Source: Corynebacterium maris DSM 45190 (lineage in GTDB: Bacteria > Actinomycetota > Actinomycetes > Mycobacteriales > Mycobacteriaceae). From it: 64,000 bases of DNA. The position numbers and the translations under genes were made by a program. The stretch lies in NCBI RefSeq assembly GCF_000442645.1, contig NC_021915.1, positions 496,001 to 560,000 on the forward strand, written 5' to 3'. Below are positions 22,686-31,907 of this stretch, one piece after another; the first letter of the stretch is position 1, and every line of letters begins with the position of its first letter. The notes below the pieces were generated by a model. The model saw only the letters and a list, made by a program, of their open reading frames with translations, had not been told where the DNA came from and searched no databases.

Positions 22686-25334
22686 ATGACGTTCACTCGC
22701 TCCCTGTTCAAGCGCGCCGCCGCCACTGCGGCCGCAGCCGTCCTGGCGGGTTTCGCCGGACTGGGCGGCCAGGCCCTGGCCCAGGAAGCCCCGCCGGTGG
22801 AAAACAATGACGCGCTCGGCCAGTTCGGCGCCTGCATGGCCGGCGAAGGGACCGCCGACCTGCTGATCATCATGGATGAGTCAGCCTCGCTCAGCGAGGA
22901 AGAATACGGCGCCACCGACGCCGACGACCTGCGTGTCAGCGCGGCGAAAGACTTCGTCTCTGAATTGGCCCGCACCTCGGAAGAGACCGGCTCGGACATT
23001 CGGGTGCGCACCGCGGGCTTCGGCACCGACTACTACGACTCCCCGGACGGCGTGTCCGGCAACATCAAGAACCCGGACGACTACGACGAGGGCATGTCGC
23101 AGGAGATGCTTTCCTACGGGGGCTGGAACTCTCTGACCGACGGCGTGGGGGCGGTGCACGGCGAGCTCGATAAATTCAGCGAACGCACCCTGGACATGTA
23201 CACCGAGTACCCGGACGCCCTGCGCGGCACCCTGTCCAGCTTCGGCGACTCCGAGTCCCCGTGCCGGGCCGCCATGATGTTCAGCGACGGCGAAATGACC
23301 ACGGCAGAAGACGACGCCGAGGCCGCGGCCAGTCAGATGTGCAGCCCGGAAGGCGTGGTCTCGCAGGTGCGGTTGGCCGGGATTCAGCTTTTCACCGTCG
23401 GACTGAACGAAGGAGGGGAACAGGACATGTCGGTCCTGCGTTCCCTGTCCGAGGGCGGCGACACGGACTGCGGCTCCCCGGTCACGCCGAACGGCCAGTT
23501 CTTCGAAGGCAGCGACGCCGCCGGCCTGCTGGCGGCCTTCCGTTCCGCGCTGCCGAACCCCGGCGGCACATCCCAAAGCGGGATCAACGTCAACGAGATC
23601 TTCACCTTCACCCTCGATAACTCGGTCTCCCCGGTTTCTCTGGAAGCACAGCCGAGCGAGCAGCTCGGGGAAGGCGAGGAGCTCATTCCCGTCTTGATCC
23701 CGCCGACGGGGGAACCGGTGGAGCTGACCACCGGCGGACGGCAGGCGATCGGCGAGGCCGACGTCACCGTCAGTTTGCATGACTGGGCGCCGGGCGCCGT
23801 GGACGTCGAGATGGAGAACACCGGTGATTGGGCCGGAGCCTGGGGCTTAGGGTACCGCTCCGTCAACGCGGACGACGCCAGCTACCGCGCCTCCCTGACG
23901 ATCAAACCGGGCATGAACCTGCAGATCACCGACCCGACGGACAACTCCACCGGTTCCCTGCGGGCGATGAACAGCGACACGTTGTCGGCCTCCCTCTTGG
24001 ATCAGGACGGTCAGCCGGTCACCTTGGACGGGGACGCGCAGTTGACGGCGTCCTTCCTGACCAACGACGGCGAAGAAGTCGTCCTGGTCGACGGCGCGCC
24101 GCTGGGGGAGGGCCAACCCGTGGACATCTCGCTTGACCCCATCGACCGGGTGTCCGTCGGAACGCTGATCGCCAGCGCGAACATCACCACGGCCCCGGCC
24201 GAAGGGGTGGCGGGCACCGAATTGAATCCGGTGATGAGCCAGCACAGCCTCTCCGTCAGCCTGGAGAACATGCCGACGCCGCCCGCGTCGCTGGACCTGG
24301 GTTCCGTGACGCAGGAGACCGTCGAGGTCGACGCCCCCGTCACCGGCCCGGGCCGGGTCTGGGTGGAGTCCGGAGAGCTGGGCAACGCGTCCCTGCCAGA
24401 GGGAGTCACGGTGGCCGTCGACTCCCCGGCGGATTCCATGGACAACGCCATCCAGCTGGAACGCGACGAGACCGGCGTGCTGCCGTTGACCTTCACCGTG
24501 GAAGAGCTCGCTGACGGCCCGCTGGTCGGCGAGGTCATCGTCCACAGCGCTGAGGCGGACGGCTCCAACCCGTCCCAGATCAGCGTGCCGGTTCGCGGCG
24601 CCATGAGCGTGCCGGTGGACCAGGCGACGTTCTGGGCCGCGCTCATCGTGGCGGTGATCGTGGCCATCGGCGTCCCGCTGGCCGTGTTGTACGCGATGCG
24701 CTACTTCGGCGGCACCATCCCGCGGACCCCGCGTGTCTACGCGCAGCGCATCCCGGTGCGGGTGGAAGGCCACCGTCTGGTGAACGCACAGACCGGACAG
24801 CCGTTCACCGTCTCCCACAACGATTTCCTGTCGAGCGCCCCGGTGGACATGCGCCCGCGCAACGTCAACGTCGCCGGCGTCAATCTCAACGTCAAGTATG
24901 GGCCCTGGCCGTTTACGGCAGCGCAGGTCGTCGCCGACGACGGCCTGTCGATCTCCTCGAAGGGGGAACAGAAAGGCACCGACGCCGTGCTGCCCCTGGC
25001 CATCCAGAACACCTGGTTCGTCACGATGAACCCGCACTCCGACACGGACGCCACCGTCGTGATGATGGTCGATGAACTCGCCCACGGCGAGAAGGTGGAG
25101 AACATGGAGCGTGACGTTCTGCAGCGCGCCCCCGACCTCATCGGTGACCTCGCCGATCAGCGCGAAGAAGCGCTGGCCAAGGAGTCCACGACGGCGGCTG
25201 GGGGTGGCGGGGCATCCCCGGAGCCGGCGGTGGAGGCTGCTGCGCAGGAACAACAGGGCGGCGGTCCCTTCGGTGGCGGGACAGGAAGCGGTGGCGGCGG
25301 ACAGCCTCCGCGCACTCCGGGGCCGTTCGGATAG
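22686..25334 (+). CDS. Secreted, membrane-anchored vWA-domain protein
   Basis: 882 aa. A signal peptide (basic start, Ala-rich core, likely cleavage near ALA-QE at about 32) is followed by a von Willebrand A domain. Its MIDAS metal site is DESAS (Asp64, Ser66, Ser68), with the later strand AAMMFSDGEMTT. Beta-rich extracellular segments follow, then a C-terminal membrane span (about 648-672). A cytoplasmic domain of about 170 residues ends in GGGPFGGGTGSG and TPGPFG. The vWA domain therefore faces outside while the tail faces the cytoplasmic partners encoded next. Metal-dependent protein binding is inferred from the fold. Confidence 0.82.
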   Translation: MTFTRSLFKRAAATAAAAVLAGFAGLGGQALAQEAPPVENNDALGQFGACMAGEGTADLLIIMDESASLSEEEYGATDADDLRVSAAKDFVSELARTSEETGSDIRVRTAGFGTDYYDSPDGVSGNIKNPDDYDEGMSQEMLSYGGWNSLTDGVGAVHGELDKFSERTLDMYTEYPDALRGTLSSFGDSESPCRAAMMFSDGEMTTAEDDAEAAASQMCSPEGVVSQVRLAGIQLFTVGLNEGGEQDMSVLRSLSEGGDTDCGSPVTPNGQFFEGSDAAGLLAAFRSALPNPGGTSQSGINVNEIFTFTLDNSVSPVSLEAQPSEQLGEGEELIPVLIPPTGEPVELTTGGRQAIGEADVTVSLHDWAPGAVDVEMENTGDWAGAWGLGYRSVNADDASYRASLTIKPGMNLQITDPTDNSTGSLRAMNSDTLSASLLDQDGQPVTLDGDAQLTASFLTNDGEEVVLVDGAPLGEGQPVDISLDPIDRVSVGTLIASANITTAPAEGVAGTELNPVMSQHSLSVSLENMPTPPASLDLGSVTQETVEVDAPVTGPGRVWVESGELGNASLPEGVTVAVDSPADSMDNAIQLERDETGVLPLTFTVEELADGPLVGEVIVHSAEADGSNPSQISVPVRGAMSVPVDQATFWAALIVAVIVAIGVPLAVLYAMRYFGGTIPRTPRVYAQRIPVRVEGHRLVNAQTGQPFTVSHNDFLSSAPVDMRPRNVNVAGVNLNVKYGPWPFTAAQVVADDGLSISSKGEQKGTDAVLPLAIQNTWFVTMNPHSDTDATVVMMVDELAHGEKVENMERDVLQRAPDLIGDLADQREEALAKESTTAAGGGGASPEPAVEAAAQEQQGGGPFGGGTGSGGGGQPPRTPGPFG

Positions 25335-25415
25335 CGCGACAAAACCGCGCAGATCGCGGAGTATGGGTCACATAACAATGAAGTGCCGCGAACGTTTTCA
25401 TGGAGGGAAGAATTA

Positions 25416-28400
25416 GTGGGTAAGTTTCTTGTCGTAGGCTGCGGCGGCTCTGGGGCCGCGACGCAGGGGTACATGCTGGATCAGCTGCGGACGTATCTTT
25501 CCGAGCAAAATGAGGGCGATACCTCGTTGCCGCAGGAGTGGCAGTTCGTCACCATCGACGTCCCCGTCGAAGCCGAGGACGGGCCGAGCGGCCTGCCGAA
25601 CGTCGAGGAATCCGGCGGGGTCTACGTGGCCACCGGTTCCCGGTCCAGTTACGCGGAGTTCGACCGCGGCCTGTCCAGCCAGCTCGGTTCCACCACCAAC
25701 AAGGCGTTGGGCGAGATCGCGACGTGGGCGAGCACGAAACCGGAAAAGTCGATGGTCCCGATCGGCCAGGGCGCCGGCCAATACCGCGGCATCGGCCGCA
25801 TCTTGACCATCCAGAACCTGCGCAAGATCCGGGAACAACTCGACGAGGCCGTCAAGCGACTGAACAACACCCCCGGCGACAACAGTGATCCGCTGGTCTT
25901 CGTGGTTTCTTCGATGGCCGGCGGCGCCGGCGCCTCGATGTTCCTCGACGTCGCCCGCCTGCTGACGACCATCAACGGCATCCAGTCGCAGAACGTCGTG
26001 GCCTTCATGTACACCCCGGAGGTCTTCGAGGGCCTGCCGTCGCAGTCCCGGGTCGGCCAGTGGCCGAACTCTTTGGCCATGTTCGGCGAGGCCGTGGCCG
26101 CCCAGTTCGGTTCCGGCGCAGAACACGATTCCCGGCTGTTCCGGGCCATGGGCATCAACGAGTCCATCAAGGACGTGACCGTCGGCCGCATGATCCCCGT
26201 CGGCGCCCGCATGGGAGAGCAGGGCACACAGTTCGGCGACGGCACGCAAAATTCCGTGTACCGGGGCTTCGGCCGCGGCCTCGCGGCGCTGATGACCTCA
26301 CCGTCCGCGCTGCGCACCTTCAAGCAGTTCGTCATCGGCAACCCCGGCGACATCGAGGTCAACCAAAACCTGTTCGGCTGGGGCGTGGATGAGGTGGACT
26401 CCATTCCGTGGGGGTCTTTCGGCTACGCCCAGCTGTCGCTCGGCCGCGACCGGTACGCGGAGTACGCCGCCCAGCGCCTGGCGCACGAGGCCTTCGACCG
26501 ACTGCTGAGCGGGCACGTGGACAACACCAAGATCGGGCAGAGCGGCACCGAGCAGCTGGAGACCCTCATCCATGACAACATCGGCTTCTTCGTCCAGGAC
26601 TTGCGCCTGCCGACGATCATCGTCAGCGACGAGGTGAACCCCGGCGCTTACGAGGGGTGGCTGCGGGAGGAGTTCAACTCCGCTTTCAACGACGCCGTCG
26701 GCCAGATGATCAATGCCCTGGGCAGCCGTCTTCCCTCCGGAGACGGGCAGCAGCTGACGGAGTGGCGCGTCGTCATTGAAAATGCCCTGCGTGATCCGAG
26801 CTTGGGCGAGCAGATGCGGGACATCGCCGGTTTCGGCAGCCCGTCGCCGCAGCAGGCCAGCACGGGCCGCAACGTCTCCTACCGGGCCACCCACCAGTGG
26901 GCGGACCGTTTCGCGAACAGGGTGGTCGAGGAGCTGGAAGGGCAACTGTCCCGCTACGGACTGCCGTACGCCCAGGAGCTCGTCGACAAGCTGCGCGAGG
27001 CGTTGACCACGAAGCTCATCCCGAAGCTGCGGGAAGCCGCCAACTGGGGCGCACAGGAGAACCCGCTGAAATACCCGGAGAATCTCAACGGCCGACTGCA
27101 GCCGCTCAACGGCCGGGGCACCGTCTCGAACTCGCAGGAGATCATCAACCAGATCCTCGGCGATTACCGCCCGAACTTCGATCAGTACTTCATGTGCGCG
27201 CTCGCCGGGCAGCTCGCTGCGGTGCTCGCCGACTTCGACAAGAACGCGCTGGCCCGGCTGAGCCAGGAACTGCGCAGCACCCACACCGTGCTCGACGAGG
27301 CCAACCGCGCCCCGGCGGAGAGCTCCAAGCTGTCCGACGTCAAGACCGACGAGCCGGCGGCCTGGCCGAAGGACGGCCAGGTGCCGGACCGTTTCCAGGG
27401 TTCCGCCAATGAAATCGTCGTCTCCCGCGTGGACGAATTCCGCAGCAACTACGGAAACCACATGATCACCGTGGTGCAGGAGAAGAACGACAACGTCCGC
27501 GGCGAGAAAGACGCCACCGCCGCCGCCGCCACCGACATCATCCTCGGCGAGTGGGAGGACAGCCAGAACTCGGAGAAGGCCCCCAAGGACACCTTTGCCC
27601 CGCAGCTCGCGGACGGCGTGACCCGCGGCAACCGCATGGGGTGGGTCTCCAGCCTGCTGGTGGCGGATCCTTCGAACCCCGGTGAGGAGCGACGCAACCC
27701 GCGCACCGCGAGCTTCGACTTCAAGCTGCGGCCCAAGGACCTGCTGGAACGTGCCCGCATGTGGATCCGCCGGCCGAACTACGCTTTCCAGGATTTCATC
27801 GACATGGATCTGCGCAGCTACCTCAACGACCACGACCGGATGAACGTCAACGTCAACGAGGTCGACATGAAAAAGCGCAGGGAGAGCCTGGAGGCGGCGT
27901 TCCGCCAGGCCATCGCCAACGCCCGCCCGTTGGCGGCCGTCGACACCGACGCCATCAAGGCCGCCTACCCCAGCAGCCCGGGCAGCGCCAACATCACCTT
28001 GAGCTTCTCGGAGCTGCCGTTCGCCGGGATGCCGGACGTACAGGAATCGCTGCGCAACGTCATCGTCGACGACACGAGCCTGGACCAGGGGTCGAGCACG
28101 CAGTCTTTCGACAGCAACGAAACCCAGACCAAGACGTCGGGCGTGAAGCGCATCGAGGTCTTCGGCTCCTACCCGGGCTACGCGCCGCTGGTGTTCAGCT
28201 CGCTGCTGCCGGCGATCGCCAAGGACTGGGCCAGCCGCGGCTCCAACCGCTCGACGTTCTGGCAGCTGCGCCGCGCCCGGCCGCTGGCCTCCGCCCTGCC
28301 GATGTCCGACGCCGAGCGGCAGACGATGATCGCCGGTTGGCTGCTCGGCATGGTGACCAAACGCATCAACGTGGAAAACCCGGAGTCGGCGTACGCCGCC

Positions 28401-29135
28401 GCGCACGTCTACAGCGACTACGACAAAAAGTGGTACAGCTTCCCGCGCCAGTTGCTGACCCCGCCGTCGGACTTCGCCGCCTCCTACGACTGGATGCCGG
28501 CCGTCATCGAGTCCGTCCTGCTGGCCTACGCCGACAGCCACAACAAAGGCGAGGACGGCGTGACCTCGTCGCTGCTGCCGTACATTGTGCTGCGGGAGCT
28601 CTACGACACCGCCCTGACCAAGCCGACCAACGCGGCCGGGCAAGCGCACTCCGCAGTGACCCACATGGCCATCTGGTTGCGCGACGGGCTGGAGCCGGAC
28701 GGCGTCCCGACCTCCGGCACGAACTCCCTCGATGAGCGGTACCAGGAGTTGAAGACCTACCTGCAGCAGCACGCCGCCTTGGCGCAGAACTTCATCCCCG
28801 CCAATGCCTCGGGGTATAACCCCGGCGCCCAGCAGCGCGACACCGCGTGGTCGGACGTGACCAGCCGCGAAGTGGCGAAGAACATGCCGCTCTACCGCGA
28901 CCTGGCGCCGGACGTCGCCGCGGTGATCCCGCAGATGCTCACTCAGCTGGACGCCGCTTACCGGCGCGCCCAGGACCAGAACGATCCGCTGGCCCCGCCG
29001 CCGCCCAACCGCGGCGCCGACAGCGCCCGCCCGGAGTTCGGTGCGGTTCCGCAGATGGATTTCCCCGGCGGTCCGCCGTCCTTCGGCGGCGCCACCCCGC
29101 CGACGATGCCCGGTGGGGCCGGAGGCCTGATGTAA
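25416..29135 (+). CDS. Tubulin-like domain protein (Tubulin_2 type)
   Basis: 1239 aa from the GTG at 25416, which has GGAGGGA 8 bases ahead. An ATG at 25383 lacks such a site. The N-terminal nucleotide-binding loop is GCGGSGAAT (8-16), and a tubulin-signature-like loop AGGAGAS (168-174) follows, as in tubulin/FtsZ-fold NTPases. The fold call rests on these two loops and overall recall of the actinobacterial family annotated as tubulin-like. The rest is large, mostly helical and unassigned. The C-terminus is Pro/Gly-rich and ends in GGAGGLM. Cytoplasmic. The next gene starts on the base after its stop. Polymerisation is unproven. Confidence 0.78.
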   Translation: MGKFLVVGCGGSGAATQGYMLDQLRTYLSEQNEGDTSLPQEWQFVTIDVPVEAEDGPSGLPNVEESGGVYVATGSRSSYAEFDRGLSSQLGSTTNKALGEIATWASTKPEKSMVPIGQGAGQYRGIGRILTIQNLRKIREQLDEAVKRLNNTPGDNSDPLVFVVSSMAGGAGASMFLDVARLLTTINGIQSQNVVAFMYTPEVFEGLPSQSRVGQWPNSLAMFGEAVAAQFGSGAEHDSRLFRAMGINESIKDVTVGRMIPVGARMGEQGTQFGDGTQNSVYRGFGRGLAALMTSPSALRTFKQFVIGNPGDIEVNQNLFGWGVDEVDSIPWGSFGYAQLSLGRDRYAEYAAQRLAHEAFDRLLSGHVDNTKIGQSGTEQLETLIHDNIGFFVQDLRLPTIIVSDEVNPGAYEGWLREEFNSAFNDAVGQMINALGSRLPSGDGQQLTEWRVVIENALRDPSLGEQMRDIAGFGSPSPQQASTGRNVSYRATHQWADRFANRVVEELEGQLSRYGLPYAQELVDKLREALTTKLIPKLREAANWGAQENPLKYPENLNGRLQPLNGRGTVSNSQEIINQILGDYRPNFDQYFMCALAGQLAAVLADFDKNALARLSQELRSTHTVLDEANRAPAESSKLSDVKTDEPAAWPKDGQVPDRFQGSANEIVVSRVDEFRSNYGNHMITVVQEKNDNVRGEKDATAAAATDIILGEWEDSQNSEKAPKDTFAPQLADGVTRGNRMGWVSSLLVADPSNPGEERRNPRTASFDFKLRPKDLLERARMWIRRPNYAFQDFIDMDLRSYLNDHDRMNVNVNEVDMKKRRESLEAAFRQAIANARPLAAVDTDAIKAAYPSSPGSANITLSFSELPFAGMPDVQESLRNVIVDDTSLDQGSSTQSFDSNETQTKTSGVKRIEVFGSYPGYAPLVFSSLLPAIAKDWASRGSNRSTFWQLRRARPLASALPMSDAERQTMIAGWLLGMVTKRINVENPESAYAAAHVYSDYDKKWYSFPRQLLTPPSDFAASYDWMPAVIESVLLAYADSHNKGEDGVTSSLLPYIVLRELYDTALTKPTNAAGQAHSAVTHMAIWLRDGLEPDGVPTSGTNSLDERYQELKTYLQQHAALAQNFIPANASGYNPGAQQRDTAWSDVTSREVAKNMPLYRDLAPDVAAVIPQMLTQLDAAYRRAQDQNDPLAPPPPNRGADSARPEFGAVPQMDFPGGPPSFGGATPPTMPGGAGGLM

Positions 29136-31841
29136 ATGAACCCGACCCTGACGCTGATCCTCGGCAACGGCGCCGACGCCCGCGGCGTGCGCAGCGCACT
29201 CGTCGATCTGACCGCCCTCGGCATGGTCTCCCGCTTCCTGTGGGCGGAGACGACCGCCGGCGGCCGGGGTTCCGACCCAGTGCTGGAGGACATCAGCCAC
29301 ACCCACGCCGACGGCTTGTCAATCACGACGGACAAACTCTCGCAGACCCTGGCACATGACAGCGGTCGTTCGATCCTGCTGGTCATCCTGGACATGGCCG
29401 GGGATGCGAACCACGACGACGGCAACGTCCGCGACTGGCGCAGCCGCCTCAACGACCAATTGGGCACCCACGTGGAGATCCTCCACCTGTACGTCCCGAA
29501 ACCGGGAGTCGGCCCGCTGCACCAATACGGCGACCTGCCGACGCTGATTCTCTCGCCGGAGGAGGCCGCGACGCCGAAGGAACGCACGTCGCCGGTCGCC
29601 TACCCGGCGGCGCAGCACACCGCGGCCTCCCTGGCGGGCATCGCCGGGCTGTGGGCCACGTCGACGTCGTCGCCGTTTTTCGAAGAGGCCGCGGCCAACC
29701 GGATCTCCGGCGCCTACGGGCAAGGCCAGCTGGTGCGCGTTTACCACAACTACAGCGATGCGGCCGACGCCGAAGCCGCGTTATACAACAAGGTGTTCAC
29801 CCTGGACGGCAACATGCCGCACCCCAAGGTGAACGCGGACGCCCGCGTGCTGGACGTCGGCGACGACCAGAACGCGGTCAGCCGCTACGCCGACGCGATC
29901 ATGGACCGGCACGGACACGAGTTCGTGACGCCGACGTCGCCGCTGGCCTCGTCGCGAGCCAAAAAGGTGAATGCGTGGGAGACGATCAAACGTTTCTTCC
30001 AGTTCTTCTTCACCGCCGTGATCGGCAACCCCATCCAGTGGGCGGCCGAGGCCCGCAACAAGGGGCAGAAGGTGCTGGCTTCCGGCGTCCAGAACCTGCT
30101 GTACGGCTCCGACTCCAACATCGAGGTGGTCCTGGGCAACCAGTCCGGGAAAACGCTGCGTCCGCTCAGCGAGGTCGAGGCGGGCGCGAAGCAGCTCCAC
30201 CGCGACGCCGGCGGGCAGGACGACCTGAACATGAGCCAGGAGACGTCCCTGCCACACTTCTGGCAGGCCTACACCGACGCCGCCATGACGCTCGTCGACG
30301 GCGGCCGCGGCGGCGACGAGATCACCGGCCCGAACCACGACGGCGTCCCGGCGATCGTCTCCGACGTGCGCTGGTCGGTCCCCTCCGACGACCATGCCTT
30401 CGACGGGGAGAACAAGATTCTGCGCGACAACGTGGGCTCGCACATCACCGAGACGCGGATTCAGCCCTATGACCCGTACAACGCCAACGTGTACTACAGC
30501 GCCATCGACCTGGCTTCGCGCAACACCCGCAACACCACCGTCCACCGCCTGAAGGACGACTTCGTCGCTTGGCGGGACACTGTCCGGCGGAGTTTCGGCT
30601 GGCAGATGGGTGAGCGGTTGTTCGGCAAGATGGAAGAGGCGCAAGCCAAGTTCCATGCGGTGCGCGAGAAGGCGCAGCACAACAAAGAAGAGCTCGACGG
30701 TCTGCAGGACGACGACGCCAAGCTGCGGTCGCTGAGCAACACGCTGCGCGGCTGGTCGCTGGCCTGGCTGGTCATCATTCTGGTCCTGGTGTACCTGTGC
30801 CTGTCGCACTACAATTTTGAGCGGGCGTGGGCGCTGGTGGACTGGTCCTTCTTCACCTGGCAGCGCACGCTGTTTGTGGGTATTGCGGTCACAGCGGTGA
30901 TTCTGGTGGTGCAGATGTTGGTCTTCGCCCGCGCGCACAAGGGGATCTACGACGCACGGGAGCGACGCCGGGTGCTGCAGACCAACGAAGAAATTCTGGG
31001 CCGGGACGTCATCACCGCCAACCAGGAAGTCAGCCGGTGCCTGGCCTCCTACAACCAGTTCCTGGCGTGGTCGGCCATCGTCAGCCGCGCGATGTCCCGC
31101 CCCTTCGGTGAGATCCGGGCGGCGACGCTGGCTGACCACCACCCGGACTCCGGTCTGCCGGACAACACCGTCGTCGATTCCGTCCAGCTCGATGAGCGAC
31201 AGGTGCTGGACTACTCGCGTCGCATCCGCGACGACGTCTTCACCAAGGGCTGGGCCAGCGACGCCTTGGAGCGCTACCTGGAACGCGGCATCGACGTCGT
31301 GCCCTCCCGCATGGCGACCAAGGAGGAGACGTATCGTCTGTACGGGCAGTTCGGCTTGAACACCCAGCTGGCGGAGATCGCCGAGGCCTGCCGCGACGGA
31401 GAATTGTTCGCGGACAGCACCCAGGCGGACCTGATGTGGCAGGAGAGTCTGCGCAGCATCCGCAGCACGAGCGACACGCTGGGGATGCATCGCGGCAAGT
31501 TGGCGACCGACATGGCCGCCATCGCCTCCGGGCAGGAGCAGTCCTCCTTTTCCAGCGCGGCTCTGAGCGCGGTCGGCACCAACTATGACGCCAACAACGT
31601 CGACGATTCGTTGACCTTCGCCGAATCGAGCCAGAGCGATCAGACGCTGTCGCAGGCTTTCACCGTGGTCCAGTACGGCATCAGCGCAGACGTACGTGCC
31701 TTCGACACCACGGAAGAACAGGACGCCGGGGCGTCGGAGCAGTCGGTGCCGAGCGTGCCGACGCTCGGCGGCCAGCCGCAGCCGCCGCAGATGCCCCCGC
31801 CGCAGCCAGGCGGCGGAAACCCGTTCAGCGGCCTGATGTAA
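29136..31841 (+). CDS. Large two-span membrane protein of the tubulin-like operon
   Basis: 901 aa; the ATG immediately follows the tubulin-like stop with no gap, so translation is probably coupled. A cytoplasmic N-terminal region of about 540 residues begins with NPTLTLILGNGADARGVR. Two membrane spans (about 541-560 and 578-598) with a short external loop follow, then a cytoplasmic C-terminal helical region of about 300 residues. The C-terminus is PQ/G-rich with GGGNPFSGLM, echoing the GLM end of the tubulin-like protein. No family recognised. It could link the tubulin-like protein to the membrane. Confidence 0.72.
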   Translation: MNPTLTLILGNGADARGVRSALVDLTALGMVSRFLWAETTAGGRGSDPVLEDISHTHADGLSITTDKLSQTLAHDSGRSILLVILDMAGDANHDDGNVRDWRSRLNDQLGTHVEILHLYVPKPGVGPLHQYGDLPTLILSPEEAATPKERTSPVAYPAAQHTAASLAGIAGLWATSTSSPFFEEAAANRISGAYGQGQLVRVYHNYSDAADAEAALYNKVFTLDGNMPHPKVNADARVLDVGDDQNAVSRYADAIMDRHGHEFVTPTSPLASSRAKKVNAWETIKRFFQFFFTAVIGNPIQWAAEARNKGQKVLASGVQNLLYGSDSNIEVVLGNQSGKTLRPLSEVEAGAKQLHRDAGGQDDLNMSQETSLPHFWQAYTDAAMTLVDGGRGGDEITGPNHDGVPAIVSDVRWSVPSDDHAFDGENKILRDNVGSHITETRIQPYDPYNANVYYSAIDLASRNTRNTTVHRLKDDFVAWRDTVRRSFGWQMGERLFGKMEEAQAKFHAVREKAQHNKEELDGLQDDDAKLRSLSNTLRGWSLAWLVIILVLVYLCLSHYNFERAWALVDWSFFTWQRTLFVGIAVTAVILVVQMLVFARAHKGIYDARERRRVLQTNEEILGRDVITANQEVSRCLASYNQFLAWSAIVSRAMSRPFGEIRAATLADHHPDSGLPDNTVVDSVQLDERQVLDYSRRIRDDVFTKGWASDALERYLERGIDVVPSRMATKEETYRLYGQFGLNTQLAEIAEACRDGELFADSTQADLMWQESLRSIRSTSDTLGMHRGKLATDMAAIASGQEQSSFSSAALSAVGTNYDANNVDDSLTFAESSQSDQTLSQAFTVVQYGISADVRAFDTTEEQDAGASEQSVPSVPTLGGQPQPPQMPPPQPGGGNPFSGLM

Positions 31842-31907
31842 CCCCGCGCGGCCAGCGCATCACCGAGTTTTACCCACCTCGATCATCCATGTGAGGAGAA
31901 GCACGAC

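Noticed and set aside
26298..29306. 1002-codon antisense frame over the tubulin-like gene
   Set aside because: Shadow of a GC-rich coding region; the plus-strand frame has domain motifs, a ribosome site and tight operon spacing.
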